Shown one piece after another: positions 1 to 12,355 of a stretch of DNA of 64,000 nt (its first letter is position 1; the number at the start of each line of letters is the position of its first letter). The position numbers were made by a program, and so were the translations under genes. A model generated the notes under the pieces. That model saw only the letters and a program-made list of their open reading frames with translations, did no database searches and was not told the origin of the DNA. The stretch spans positions 706,727-770,726 of the forward strand of contig JXTB01000142.1 of NCBI GenBank assembly GCA_002914805.1, given 5' to 3'. Source of the DNA: Parasponia andersonii. Its lineage: Eukaryota; Streptophyta; Magnoliopsida; Rosales; Cannabaceae.

Positions 1-1327
1 GTCACCAATTTGTACGTTAATAAGATTAAAGATGTAAATTATGGAGAAGAGTCCCACATCATCCAAGTTAGAGTCACTTTGCTCGGAGCACCACCTATGC
101 TAACCTTAATAGGATGCGAGAATGTCTTACCTCTTCAGTACGTGTTCTTTTCTCTCATGCTTACATTGAACATTTAAATTTTGAGAACATTGCCAATTTT
201 GAGTTTGGGGATGGAAACACTTATTGATCAATTATTTGTTGGCTATGGCTTTGCTTGTGTGTTTATAATTGTGCCTTTTCTTCCTATGCGTTAGATCCTT
301 TTAGCAAATCTTTTATTCGCTTTTGTTTTCCTTTGCTTGTTTGAATAAGTTATGAGTATTGTTGAGATGAGATAACTCAATATTGATGGTAAGTTTAGGC
401 ACTAAATGTTCTTTAGGTCTTTTGAAATGCAATTCATTTAAATTATTTGTGTGCTTGACTCATATTAATTAAATCTCACTCTAGATTCTATACATTTGAG
501 CACGATAATCATTATCACTTGACTCTTTGAACTTTTAAAGAAAAATTGTGTACATTAAATAGGCATTGACATCTAATAAACTCTAGAACCCATTTGAGTA
601 AAGCTTAAGGGAAATTTCTATGTTAGGTGTCATTAGAGAAATGATTTAGGTCATCTTTAGACCGTTTGAGCCTTTTTAGCCAACTTTGATACAGTGTGAT
701 CATAATACACCTTTTTTGAGCTTAATTGTACCTTTCTTTTTCTATTACATTTTAGCCAAATAAAAATAATAACCACCAACCTTTATCCTTTAAGTATATT
801 GATTGTTTTAAAGAGTTATCTTGTGTTATATTCATATTAGGAGGAAGGGTAGTATTACAAAGTATTGAAAAAAAAAACAAAAAAAGAAAAAGAAAAATGA
901 ATAACCTAGTGAAAATTTTGTGTCCTTACACTCTATTTTGTTTTTCAACATTGAAGACAATGTTGATTTTGAGTTTAAAGGAGAGGTTTTTGATTTTCAC
1001 CCTTTAGTCTTATTTCATATCTTTCTTTTCAAAAAAAAATTAAATAAGTTGTCAGTGTGTTAGTAGAAGAGAAATTTAGTTGAAAAGAAATATAGGAGTA
1101 CTATTTGGTATACCAAGGAATAACTCTATAAAGGTCCTAGATTAATGTATTTTTGGGTGATTTGAACCTCAAATTTTGTGGTTTCGAAGATACTTGCACA
1201 GTTTTTGATTCAATACGAAACTCACACTTTATCATTTATATCATTAGTACTTGATTTGTGTTTTGTTTTTCTTTTTCTTGTTTTGTTTTACTTGAGGACA
1301 AGCAAATATTCGAGTTTAGTGGTATTT
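1..1327 (+). mobile_element. 3' internal remnant of a Ty3/gypsy-type LTR retrotransposon
   Basis: AT-rich sequence with no long open frame. It ends with the string cttgaggacaagcaa (about 1293-1307), followed by gagtttagtggtatt and then TGATGAG. A 'cttgaggacaagcaa' block followed by a purine-rich tract just before the 3' LTR is typical of plant Athila/Tat-like Gypsy elements, so I read this as the non-coding 3' end of such an element on the plus strand. The coding part lies before the window or is lost. Bases 1-180 show no recognisable protein. The family call rests on remembered motif similarity, not on a search. Confidence 0.5.
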
Positions 1328-2823
1328 GATGAGTGATTAATTCACTCATAAATTAAGTATTATTTATCTCAAATAATTGTAAGTTCTCAAGTATTTATAC
1401 TGATTTGATATGGCTTTTCTTTATTTTTATAATTCTTACGAATATATAAGAATCAAGATAAATTGGTATTAAATATGAGTATTTTAACTATTTTGGATGA
1501 AAATTAAGTCCGATATAAATGCAACTCAATGAAAATCAGGCAAAATAGAACTAAACAAAAAAACAGCACTTCCGAGAAGAAAAACTATCGTGCTAAGCTC
1601 CAGTGCTGAGAGTGTCACAACACCACTGCAATAGTAGCGTCACTGCCTGGAAATCAGAGTTCTAGAGGCTATAGTACTGCAACACTTGCTCGGGAGTGCC
1701 ACGACACTATGTAGCATCCTGAAGCACGTTTGAGTGAGTTTTTAGAGCTAATTTGGACCTTTGATGTGATATGATCGAATGGTTGATATTCTACCAGGCC
1801 TAGGTTATCTTAGAGCCCCTTAAATATATCTTTAAGCCCCCATTTAAAGTGTGGAGAGTTGGAGAGAAAATACAACAAAGAGAGCTCAAATTTTCTAGAG
1901 AAGAAGGAACTTGAAGCAAAAATTTTCAAGTGGATACTTGAGAGAGTGTCTTGAATAGATTGAAGCTTGAAGTTCTACCTCCATAAAATAGGCTTTCTCA
2001 TCCTCTTTCTTATCCTAGTCTCATTTGAAGTTTGTATTATACTTGATTTATGAATATGTTTAAATATGTGAAATTCTTGATGAGATTAGTGTTAGATTCT
2101 CCTATTTGAATTGATTGCTATATACTTAGGGTATGATGTAACTTAGACTTTGATTCTATGTCTTAATATTTAATATGTTCTTTGATGCTGTTCTTGAATT
2201 TATTTATATTATTTCATACTTAATGCTTCTCAACTAATTTGCTACTAGTTAGATAATTTAGTTTTTAGAATTTGACACTTTGAGAAAGAGAATTTTAGAA
2301 ACAATCGTGGATAGTATAACCTAGGACTTGTAGAGTTTGAGAGAACTTATAATTTCTTTGAAACTATGATCAAAGAATTATTGAATATAATGAATTCTTA
2401 ATTTCTAGGTTTAGAATAGAGATATTAAAACTGGAATTTAGGAATGATTTAACTCGGTATTTGAGAGAGGGAGTAGAAATATCTTCGGATTCTTGGCTTA
2501 TAAACTAGGAATAATTGATTTGAATGCAATCGATGATCAAAAGACATAGTTGATGGTTAGATGAATTCAATATCCTAGTATATTTGTGTATATAAGTTTT
2601 CATATTTTATTTATGTATTTATATTTATATTTATATTTATTTAAATTATAAACTTATTTAATTTGGTTATCTAGATAAAATTTGATCATGATAATTCCAG
2701 GAATTAACGATAATTTAATACCCAATTCTTTATGGGATCGACAACTCTATACTTTTCACTTTATTACTTAATTAGGACTCATGTACTTGTGGTTATTTTA
2801 CGTACATGCATTTTAGCATAACA
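1328..2823 (+). repeat. LTR of the same Gypsy-type element (probable 3' or solo LTR)
   Basis: Begins TGATGAGTGATTAATTCACTC directly after a purine-rich tract and ends near the CA of 'gcataaca', a TG...CA unit of about 1.5 kb. Inside are GC-richer stretches around 1580-1730 (gtgctgagagtgtcacaac), a TATA-like and 'gagagttggagagaaaa' leader region around 1800-1900, and 'gggatcgacaactc' near 2734. A 'gggatcgac' phrase near the LTR end is common in plant Gypsy LTRs. No second LTR copy is in the window, so the ends are estimates and target duplications cannot be tested. Confidence 0.45.
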
Positions 2824-3080
2824 TTAGCATTTTTATAAAGCAAAGATAAAGTTGAGTTGGGGCTTAAATTTCCCCGTTAAGTATAATGTGGTTCTATACC
2901 TAGTTGTCTTTCTTGCTCATAAATGCCAAAGGAATAGGTATCAAGCACTCGTTGATTATGCATAATACTAAGATAACTTAAATAATAAGAGTTTTATTTT
3001 AATATTTTATTGATAAAATTTTACCATTTACAAATTATTGACTTACATATTTATAGGACAAATATCTCAAAGAGAACGAA

Positions 3081-3128
<48 letters not shown>

Positions 3129-3419
3129 AGAAATCACTTAATTTTGACTTTTTCAAATCAAATTAAATTACTATGAAATTGGCTTTCCAAAAATAATAAA
3201 TCATCAATTATTAAATATTAAAATAAATATTTTAAATTATGGAATTAATTTTTTTTTCTAAATATTTCACTAATCTTCAACTCCTCGTATTTTCTTTGAA
3301 TGTAGATTGCATCATAAAAAAAAAACTATCACGTTTATATTCTAGACCCGAGGATACATGCTTTAGATCTTATCTATGAGACTTTTATTTGTATTTTTAA
3401 TTTTGGTTAGTAGAAGAAA
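2824..3419. other. AT-rich intergenic stretch with a TA microsatellite
   Basis: No gene seen. It contains a pure (TA)n tract of about 20 units at 3083-3123, followed by AT-rich DNA. Confidence 0.6.
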
Positions 3420-4030
3420 ATAAATGAAAATAGTTGATAAGTGTGAATTTGTGTTAACTACTGGATTGAATTATCTACATTAGTTTGATCGTTTTCTTGT
3501 TATTTTTAGGTTTTTAATGTTATGTTTATGCTTTGTATGTATTTTGGAAGTGAAAGAATGAAATAAATGAAAATGATGCTTAGATCATGAAATTGAAAAA
3601 AAAAAAAACAAACAGTAAACCAACATCGTAGCACTGAATGTCTAGTACTACAATGTTGTTCATGAAAAAAGATGAGGAAAAAAAAAAAAGGATAGAGAGC
3701 TAGTGCTACAGCTAGCGCACAATGGGATTTCCAACAACATCAAGGTGTTTTGGATGTTTTGGACTTCGAGATTTTGTGGATTTTTTCCAAATCACTTATA
3801 AGATCAAATATATTATATATAGAATTCTCTAGTTGAGATGAAAATATGTTTCTCTAGGTGAGATGAAAATATACTTTGGAAGATATTATTAGTATAGAAA
3901 CATATCAAAACCTAGAGAAGGAGAGAATCAAAAGGAGAAAAAAAGCTTAGAGATTAGGAATTCCGCGCCATTTTTCTTTTCTTTCTCTTTCTTTTTTCTT
4001 TGATTTTGTTATCTAGTATTATGAATTGGT
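3420..4030 (+). repeat. second degraded Gypsy LTR-like remnant
   Basis: This stretch follows the same composition plan as the LTR at 1328-2823: 'catcgtagcactgaatg' and 'gctagtgctacagctagcgc' (about 3620-3720) resemble the 'agtgctgagagtg...gtagcgtcac' block there. Both are followed by a TATA-like region and a gaga-rich leader (aacctagagaaggagagaatc, about 3909). The resemblance is of layout and short words only, so this may be a related but different family. No coding sequence is present. Confidence 0.3.
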
Positions 4031-4089
4031 TGTTTAATTTAGATTTGCTAGAATAAGTCATAGTTAGGTTAAGAGTGATTTCAAAATAG

Positions 4090-4320
4090 GCTAACAATAA
4101 CATGTATAGATAAATGTTGTTAAACATTCTTACCAATAACGTTCATTATTACAACGTTATTTTTTCCTACAATATGTTGTTATCTAACAACATTTAAAAC
4201 AAAAATGTTGTTACAACGTACATATGCCCTGTTATTAAATGTACAAATCAATACATTACCGTGCTCATTGTTTTATCTACTAAGTAATTAACAACGCTTA
4301 ACGCTCATTGTAAAAAGTCC
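4090..4320. repeat. cluster of short direct and inverted 'aacaacgt' motifs, CACTA-like subterminal repeat remnant
   Basis: Within 230 bases the words acaacg, caacgtt, gttgttac, gttgttatc and aacaacgctt occur repeatedly in both orientations, ending 'gctcattgtaaaaagtcc'. Such clusters are typical of the subterminal regions of CACTA (En/Spm) DNA transposons. I cannot see the CACTA termini or a transposase, so this is at best a fragment. Confidence 0.3.
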
Positions 4321-5989
4321 CAAAAATATTATTGTATTTTTTAAAAAAATTTTCATTCCTGCAACTTTCCCATTTCACCGGTGTACCTTATTTTTCCACT
4401 GTGTTTTCTAGTAGAAAAAAAAAGAATAAAAATCAAATATATTACCTTACCATTCTTAACAAACAAAATTTATCGCTTTCTCTAGCTCAATCTTTTTAGT
4501 TTTCGTTGTCTAGTATCATCTAATTAAGAAAATCCAAGTCCCTTTAAAATCCACAATAGGAAGAGAGTTGAAAGCTTAAGAAAGGATTGTGTACTAAATA
4601 CCTATTTTTTTCTATCTTAAATTCTTAGATTCAAATACTTTTAAACCTTTTTTTAATTTAATGTCTAAGGCAGATATCCCAAACTTCTCTCTTAAAATTA
4701 GTAGACAAACTAGCATCAGAATACAAAAAGGCTATGTATTTATTATAGAACTCTTGAAAGTCCATCACTGAACTCTTAAACTAGACACATATTAAGTGAG
4801 TTTGTTTACAATTAAATATGTAGACATATATCTTTAGAAAAAATATCAATAACTAGAGTTAGGGAAATATGAAAAATGTAAATATGTGGACATGTATCTA
4901 TAAGTCTAGTGACTAATTGAACTTTATTAAAAAGTTCTAATTGACAAATTATTTAATTAAATATTTAGTACTGAAATTGAATTATCCTAGTACTCATATT
5001 TTAATAAGGTAACTTTTACTTTTCAAATGACCAGAATCATGATTTCTATATCTATAAATATATATTCTCCATATTCACGAGAGTATATTACTAAACTATT
5101 AATGTTAACCAAATTATGATTTAGGAATATGAGTTCATTATTAATTTTATGATGAAGATAGATATCCTTAATTGTATTTTTTATAAATATATATTTTTAG
5201 TAACAATATTTATACAAAATATTGCTCACTCAATCATATTCAGGACATTAATAGATATACATTAATAGATATTTAGTAATTATCTATTCAAAGTCAAACA
5301 CTTCAATGATTTTAGTCTCGTCACTTTTAATTTAAATAGAAAAAACATAAATTCTTATACCGGATGTGGATGTAGTATCTAGCTATCATCCACATTGTAA
5401 ATTATTATTCAGACTAGAAATAAAATTGTTTCCATTACACCTAAATTCTTAAATGTAATTTGATTATGAACTTTTAGTTTGGGAAAGATTGGTTGTTTTA
5501 CACTTAATATAAATAAACTTGCATTATGAATATAGTAGGAAATAGATAAAAGCAAAACATCTTTCTTAAACTCATAAAGTCATTACAAAAAATGTTTAAA
5601 GAGCATAAATCCCAACAACAGTGTTTCGTCAAGTTATAGCTAGTTTCTCTATTCGTTTCAAAGTACTACCACCATTTGGATTGAAGAATAGTCTAGGATA
5701 CTCTACTTTCCCTTATATTTTCTCAAAGTCCTCTTGTAAACTAGTTTCTAATAATATTTGGATTATTATTAGTAATTATTCACCTTACATTACTAATTAA
5801 TATTTGAGTATTGAACTCATTATTTCATCATCTCATATAAAGTCTTGGGTTCTTTGATAAGAATATTTGGATGTTACTCAAAATCTCTGGATGATAAGTT
5901 TGAGAAGAGAATGTTTTAGTAGCAAAGATATAGCATGAAAGAGATAATTAGAAGCAACATAACATAACATGAGCACTTACCTTTTGGAT
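4321..5989. other. AT-rich stretch without recognisable feature
   Basis: Scattered stops in all frames, no conserved protein words and no clear repeat boundaries. Nothing further can be supported. Confidence 0.6.
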
Positions 5990-6180
5990 AAAGGTTTCAA
6001 TTTGGTCCTAGGTTTGGGCCCGTAGGCTGGTCCGAGCCCATCATGAAGTTCAATAGACTCATCCCGTATTGGCCTACAAAGATTCATTGGTCATACTGGC
6101 TTAGGTATCTAGGTCTGTTATGGACCATAGATTAGGATAGGCCCACAGGCTACACTGGGCCTAATCAAGCCCACGAAATA
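5990..6180. mobile_element. GC-rich hAT-like terminal fragment
   Basis: A GC-rich island in AT-rich DNA rich in 'gggcccgtaggctgg', 'ggcccacaggctac' and 'gggcctaatcaagcccacg'. Plant hAT elements commonly carry such GGCC-rich subterminal stretches, and the intact hAT at 23288-26989 has similar words at its ends. No inverted partner or target duplication was found, so this is a probable fragment only. Confidence 0.3.
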
Positions 6181-7030
6181 TATATAATACATATTTTGTA
6201 TATGTAAAAAAATATTTTTTTAAAATGACCAAAAAAACATATATAATTAAATGTCATTTCCTATTAATAGTCACTTTTAGGCTCAAATGCTAATAAATTT
6301 AGGGAAAATTAAGTCTCATATGGTATTTGGTTTCTTTTTTTTAACAAAATACAATGTACGAAAGTATTTGTTTTGAAAAAATACGGAGTTTTATTACATT
6401 ATAAGAGTTGAAGTAAAAAAGTAAAATAAAATAAAATAAAAGGACTATCTGTTTAAAGAAGTCTGACATGCACTATCAGTGACATCATACATCAACAGAA
6501 AAATGTGTCAAGCCTAATGCATAATTTTATTTTTTATTTTTTTATTTTTTATTGTTATAAATTATTTTAAAAGTAGCTTTTTAACCAGTTTTATTTTTTA
6601 ATTGTTCGTGTCATATTCTTTTTTTATTCTCTCCTTTTGTTTAATGTTTAACTTTTTTATTTTTTCTCATTAAAGTTTTTATAATATATATCTTTTTTAC
6701 TTTTCATCAATTTTTTTTTGTTAATTTTTCAACGATTAAATAATAGAAAAAAGTAAATTTTTAGAACTAACATTTTTTTTTTAAAAAATAGCAATGAAAA
6801 TAAAATTCTATTTTATAAAGAAAAAAAATAGTTTTTATGAGATACTTGCAGGATACTTATGAAAATTGTATTTTGATTTTTTAAGTAAACTAATTATATA
6901 ACTATGATAATTTTTTTTTTCTTTTTATTAAAAATTGGGTAAGAAACCAATGATAATACTTTTGCTATAGGTATTTTGTAAGGTTATAATATGCATCATT
7001 CTAGGTATATCTTAATTGGAATTCTACTTT
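6181..7030. other. very AT-rich intergenic stretch
   Basis: Dominated by runs of T and A (for example 6520-6780). No gene, tRNA or repeat end identified. Confidence 0.6.
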
Positions 7031-7209
7031 GTTATCATTGGTCTCTTACTTTGATATCGTGGGTCTCCACTTGGTTACCATCGGTCTCCTATCTAAGTAT
7101 CGTTGATCTCTTACTTGGTTATCATTAGTTTGTTACTTAGTTACTATTAATCTCTCACTTAGATATCACTTGTGTTTTATTTATGTACCATCGATCACCT
7201 ATCTAAAGT
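7031..7209. repeat. degenerate 22-23 bp minisatellite, about 8 units
   Basis: Successive units each read roughly 'ta(t/c)catt.gtctc.tacttggt': ttatcattggtctcttact, tatcgtgggtctccacttgg, taccatcggtctcctatct, tatcgttgatctcttacttg, tatcattagtttgttactt, tactattaatctctcactt and so on. The period is 22-23 bases, units have diverged, and it is not coding. Confidence 0.7.
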
Positions 7210-7227
7210 AATTGAGAAATTGTTGGC

Positions 7228-7349
7228 TTTTGGTATTTCATAAAGAAATGTCAGAGAAAAAAACATCTACAATAGGTATTCCACTTTGTCAGTGACTCTA
7301 CTTAAAAAATTAGAAATAGAGTCTAGCATTTCTTATTAAATACCAAAAA
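7228..7349. repeat. imperfect inverted repeat, 23-bp arms
   Basis: The left arm ttttggtatttcataaag (from 7228) is the reverse complement of ctt..aaataccaaaa at the right arm (7327-7349), with one or two differences and a spacer of about 76 bases. It could be a small MITE or a foldback relic. No target duplication was established. Confidence 0.45.
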
Positions 7350-7999
7350 TAAAAAATAAAAAATTCTATAAATATCACAGAATAATACCTATGATATCTA
7401 TGAAATTGGGAGGGAGTTAAGTGAATTTTTGATCATAATGTGTTTAGTGTAATTAAAATAGTTTAATTATTTTTTTACTATCGAAAATAATTTAATTGTT
7501 GAAATTCGTAAATAGGCATACATATGAAATAAAGTATCAATAAGATTGTAGCCCATAGTGGCCCGACCCCGACTTATTTGATTCCTCCACCGGAGTAATT
7601 TTAGACCATGATAACTTTTAAAAGGGTTATAGGTTTGTCTTTTTCTTGTGAAATAAATAAGAGGATATGCTTTGGAACACAAACTAATCTTAGATGTTCA
7701 AGAGGCTTATTCACATCATGTGCCAATGTATTTTTGGATTTACAAAATAATTTCATATAGTAATTTATTTTTTTTATTTTAATTTTAGTTGTTCAAAATT
7801 AGTGATCTTCAAAATAAAATAGATGGAAACATAAATTTTAGAGTTTTTTCAGTGTCACATTAAACAATATTAAAGAAAATTTGGAATTCGTCAAAATAGT
7901 ATCAATTTAAAAATAACAAGTAAAAAAGTTAACGAGAAAGTACCCTAAAAAAAAAAAAAAAAAAGGAAAAACTCGCCAATATCTTCTTACAAGGGAGAG

Positions 8000-9240
8000 A
8001 AGCTCAACAATATCTTCAACAATAAGATCGTTACTAGAATTAAATTGATGCCCATTAACTGTTGTGATCACATTAATAACATCACGCTCAAGTAATAGAG
8101 AAACTTAGAGAGTAAATAAGGAGTAATCCTTGCGTAAGAGCAAGAAACTTAGCCTATAAAGAGAAAGGTCACAATAGTTTCATCTGAGTGCCTTACCAAA
8201 GCTACCCACACCAAGAGTCCTCAAAGAAAGCAACGTTAGTAATCATCTTAAGATGGCTTAGGGCTCGTGGAACCCACTATCGATCTACACAACAGAAAGA
8301 GGCTTTGGCGGAAGAGGAGTATTAACTACTGGCTTGATAACTAGCAACAACCCGACTAGGACAGTCAAGAATCTTCATAAGAGATGTCTTGAAACAAACT
8401 TTAATCAAATGGAACTATCAATCCAAAACTGAAAACACAAATGGACAAGGCCAAAAAGCATGGATAGTGTTTCAGTAGCGTAACAAGGACAACTAAGTCG
8501 GCAGGGAGTATAGTTATCCTAGACCAATAAAGCATCAAGAAAAAAAGCATGCCACCACTTAAGAAACAAGAGACATTAGCTAACTTGTAGCCTAATTTCA
8601 CCCAATAATCACCATTACATTCAAAGTGCCACACCAATTTGTCCATTCTTCTCATGATGCTCAACGTAAGGAGGTCAAAAAATCTGCCCTACAAAAGGCA
8701 CATCCCAACAACCATCCAAAATAAAATGAGTAAAATGATGGGCTTAAAACAAAATGGACGAAGTACCCAGGGATCATCCTGCAAACGAATTAGGCTAACA
8801 TCCCCAACCTTGTACCACCGCACACCCTTTTGTACAAGCTCTATACCAATAACAACAATGCTTCTCCAAACGTGAGAAGCATTATTCCCCGCTTTAATCT
8901 CCAAAACCGAACAACTATCAAAATATTTAAATCGCAACACTTGGGCCATCAAAGAATCTAGAAATTGGACTGGCTTGTTTAGCTATCATAGCTTGGTGTT
9001 GAAAGCATTAAGTGATCGAAAACCCAACCCCCCATATTTTTTAGGAACACAAATCTTTTCCCAACTAACCCAATGAATCTTCCTCGAACCCACCCTCCTT
9101 ACCACCCCATCAATAAACTCCAACTCATGACAACGGGTAATAGAAAGCTTGAAAATGCTCATTGCATAAGTTGGAGTAACCTGAGCAATAGCTTTGATTT
9201 GACTTGAATCAAGCCCCAAAATCTCTAAAAACGCTCCCAT
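8000..9240 (-). pseudogene. 5'-truncated LINE (non-LTR retrotransposon) ORF2 remnant
   Basis: Reading the minus strand from 9240 down, the first segment (9240-8986) has the words [18 protein letters not shown] and [16 protein letters not shown] followed by GGLGFR. This is the conserved stretch just after the reverse transcriptase domain in plant L1-type LINEs. The next segment (8952-8689) has YFDSCSVLEIKAG, VWRSI and DPWVLRPF, also family-typical. The segment at 8664-8590 has DKLVWHFECNGDYWVKLGYK, as at the start of the zf-RVT zinc-binding domain. Further down, around 8300-8200, the words WVPRA and NVAFF fit the start of the C-terminal RNase H. Stops and frame changes separate the parts. The catalytic reverse transcriptase is missing, as expected for 5' truncation. 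It is a dead copy. Confidence 0.75.
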
Positions 9241-9640
9241 ACACTTCTGAGAAACATTAGGGCTAAAAGATAAAACAGAGCCATATTAATTTATATTTTT
9301 TTTTTTAAAAAAAAATTACAAGATGATACATTTACATTAAAAAGAAAAATCTTTTGTTCTCATGCAATTCTAATACAAACCATCATATACCCGAAAGCAT
9401 CACAGAAATCACTGTAATCACATTTTTCTATCATGATAAAATTTAATAACCTATCAAATCTCACATTTCTTTCTTTCTTTTTTTTTTTTATTTTCTTTTT
9501 CCGGAAGGAAATCAAATCTCACATTTTGTGCTAGTGAAATTACGGAAATTCCTTTTTTGCAAAATGACAAATTTACCCTTACCAAACTTTGCTAAACACT
9601 AACCAAGCAAAAGAATATGCTAAAACAAAATTATCAAACG
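9241..9640. other. short intergenic stretch between LINE relic and calmodulin promoter
   Basis: Poly-T/A rich, with CTTT repeats near 9470-9485. No gene seen. Confidence 0.6.
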
Positions 9641-9828
9641 GAAAAGATCAATATTCCACAAAAAGGGGAAAAAAAAAAAAAAAGAAAATATATGGGGAGT
9701 AAGAAAAGGGCAAAGTGGTAAGAATGGGGGTATAAATTTAGGATGGAGAAAGGGATTGTTTTAACGTGCGGATGAGAGAGAATAAGATGCCCTGTGGACC
9801 GTCCACTCCAGATCCTTTATTTTCTCTG

Positions 9829-9838
9829 TATATAAATA
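9829..9838 (+). promoter_or_regulatory. TATA box of the calmodulin gene
   Basis: TATATAAATA lies about 195 bases before the calmodulin ATG. Transcription would then begin near 9860, giving a 5' leader of about 170 nt. The position fits a plant core promoter; the start site itself is inferred. Confidence 0.6.
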
Positions 9839-9871
9839 AGGTCACCCTATAAGATACTTTTCCACATTAGA

Positions 9872-9898
9872 CAGAGAGAGAGAGAGAGAGAGAGAGAC
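9872..9898 (+). repeat. (GA)n microsatellite in the calmodulin 5' leader
   Basis: An uninterrupted GA tract of about 12 units just downstream of the predicted transcription start. GA/CT tracts in 5' leaders are common in plant housekeeping genes and may bind GAGA-binding (BBR/BPC) factors. That role here is inference. Confidence 0.7.
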
Positions 9899-10031
9899 AA
9901 ACCCCCATATTTATATTTATATTTATATTTACGCAATACACTCTCACACAAAGAAGAGAAGAGAGAGTCTTCATTTTCTTGCTCATTTTCTCGACGCACC
10001 CTGTTTTGTTTCCCTCATTTTCTCTTCTCCA

Positions 10032-11463
<1,432 letters not shown>

Positions 11464-12030
11464 GGACCCCAATCAACTATAACTAAAAATTTATAAGCAT
11501 AAACAATTAAAAAAAGGGAACAGGGCAGATCAGTTTCATGAGATTTCTATTTGCCATTCAGACATCTTCATTTGGGAACTGGCTTTGACTGGTTGATTAT
11601 CTCTTTCCTTGTTTGCATTATTTTATGGTACTGTTTCTTTAGTATTTGCTTGTTTGTTGTTTATTCAGTAGTTTGTTTGGTAGTCTTTTTAAATTTTGTA
11701 TTTCTTTCCATCTTTGGTATTATTATGATTATGAACCTAGAACAATTGGGGTGAATCTGATGATTTTGCTTATGGTTACTTTTGATTGTCAATATTCTTG
11801 AGTTTTGTATTGAATCTTCACTTAGCTTCTGTGCCCAGTCGCTTGTTATGAATTTTGCCTTGTTATTTTGAATCATGATTCTATTTTCTGTTCCATCGTA
11901 ATCTTTTTTTAAATGCAGCCCATTCTTGTTAAATGACTGCAATATTGCCTTGTTTTCTCTCTATGTTTGTTGTGTGAATTTATGCCAATGTGGCATCTAA
12001 GTAATGAAAGTGTCCTTGTCTGCATCAGCT
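11464..12030 (+). other. probable calmodulin 3' UTR
   Basis: T-rich, non-coding sequence after the stop, ending around AATGAAA (12003) in a 'taatgaaagtgtcc' context that could serve as a polyadenylation signal. The end point is a guess; an AATAAA at 12210 is an alternative. Confidence 0.4.
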
Positions 12031-12204
12031 GATGCAAGCTAAGATCAGGTCTATTTCTCTTAATCGAAGGGTTCTTTCAGTAGTTCTTCTATGCGTGTTT
12101 TATGTGTTTGAGCTTTGTGGTTTTTTGGTAACTCCATTTTTTTTTTCTTTTTTGAAAGTGAAATAAAAGACGTAAATTTTCTTCTAAAAAAGTCTCTCTT
12201 CTTT

Positions 12205-12355
12205 ATTTGTAATAAATATTTTCTGAAAAAAGCAACCAAGAAATGTTAGAAATCAAGTTATCTAGCAAGTTCTCAGGAATATTTGTAATAAATATTTTCT
12301 GAAAAAAGCAACCAAGAAATGTTAGAAATCAAGTTATCTAGCAAGTTCTCAGGAA
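12205..12355. repeat. 76-bp perfect tandem duplication
   Basis: The unit starting atttgtaataaatattttct occurs at 12205-12280 and again from 12281 to about 12355, without mismatches that I can see. Identity at this level suggests a recent duplication just downstream of the calmodulin gene. Each copy carries an AATAAA. Confidence 0.9.

Noticed and set aside
8639..8875. Plus-strand open frame opposite the LINE relic
   Set aside because: The minus strand carries clear LINE motifs; this is a shadow.
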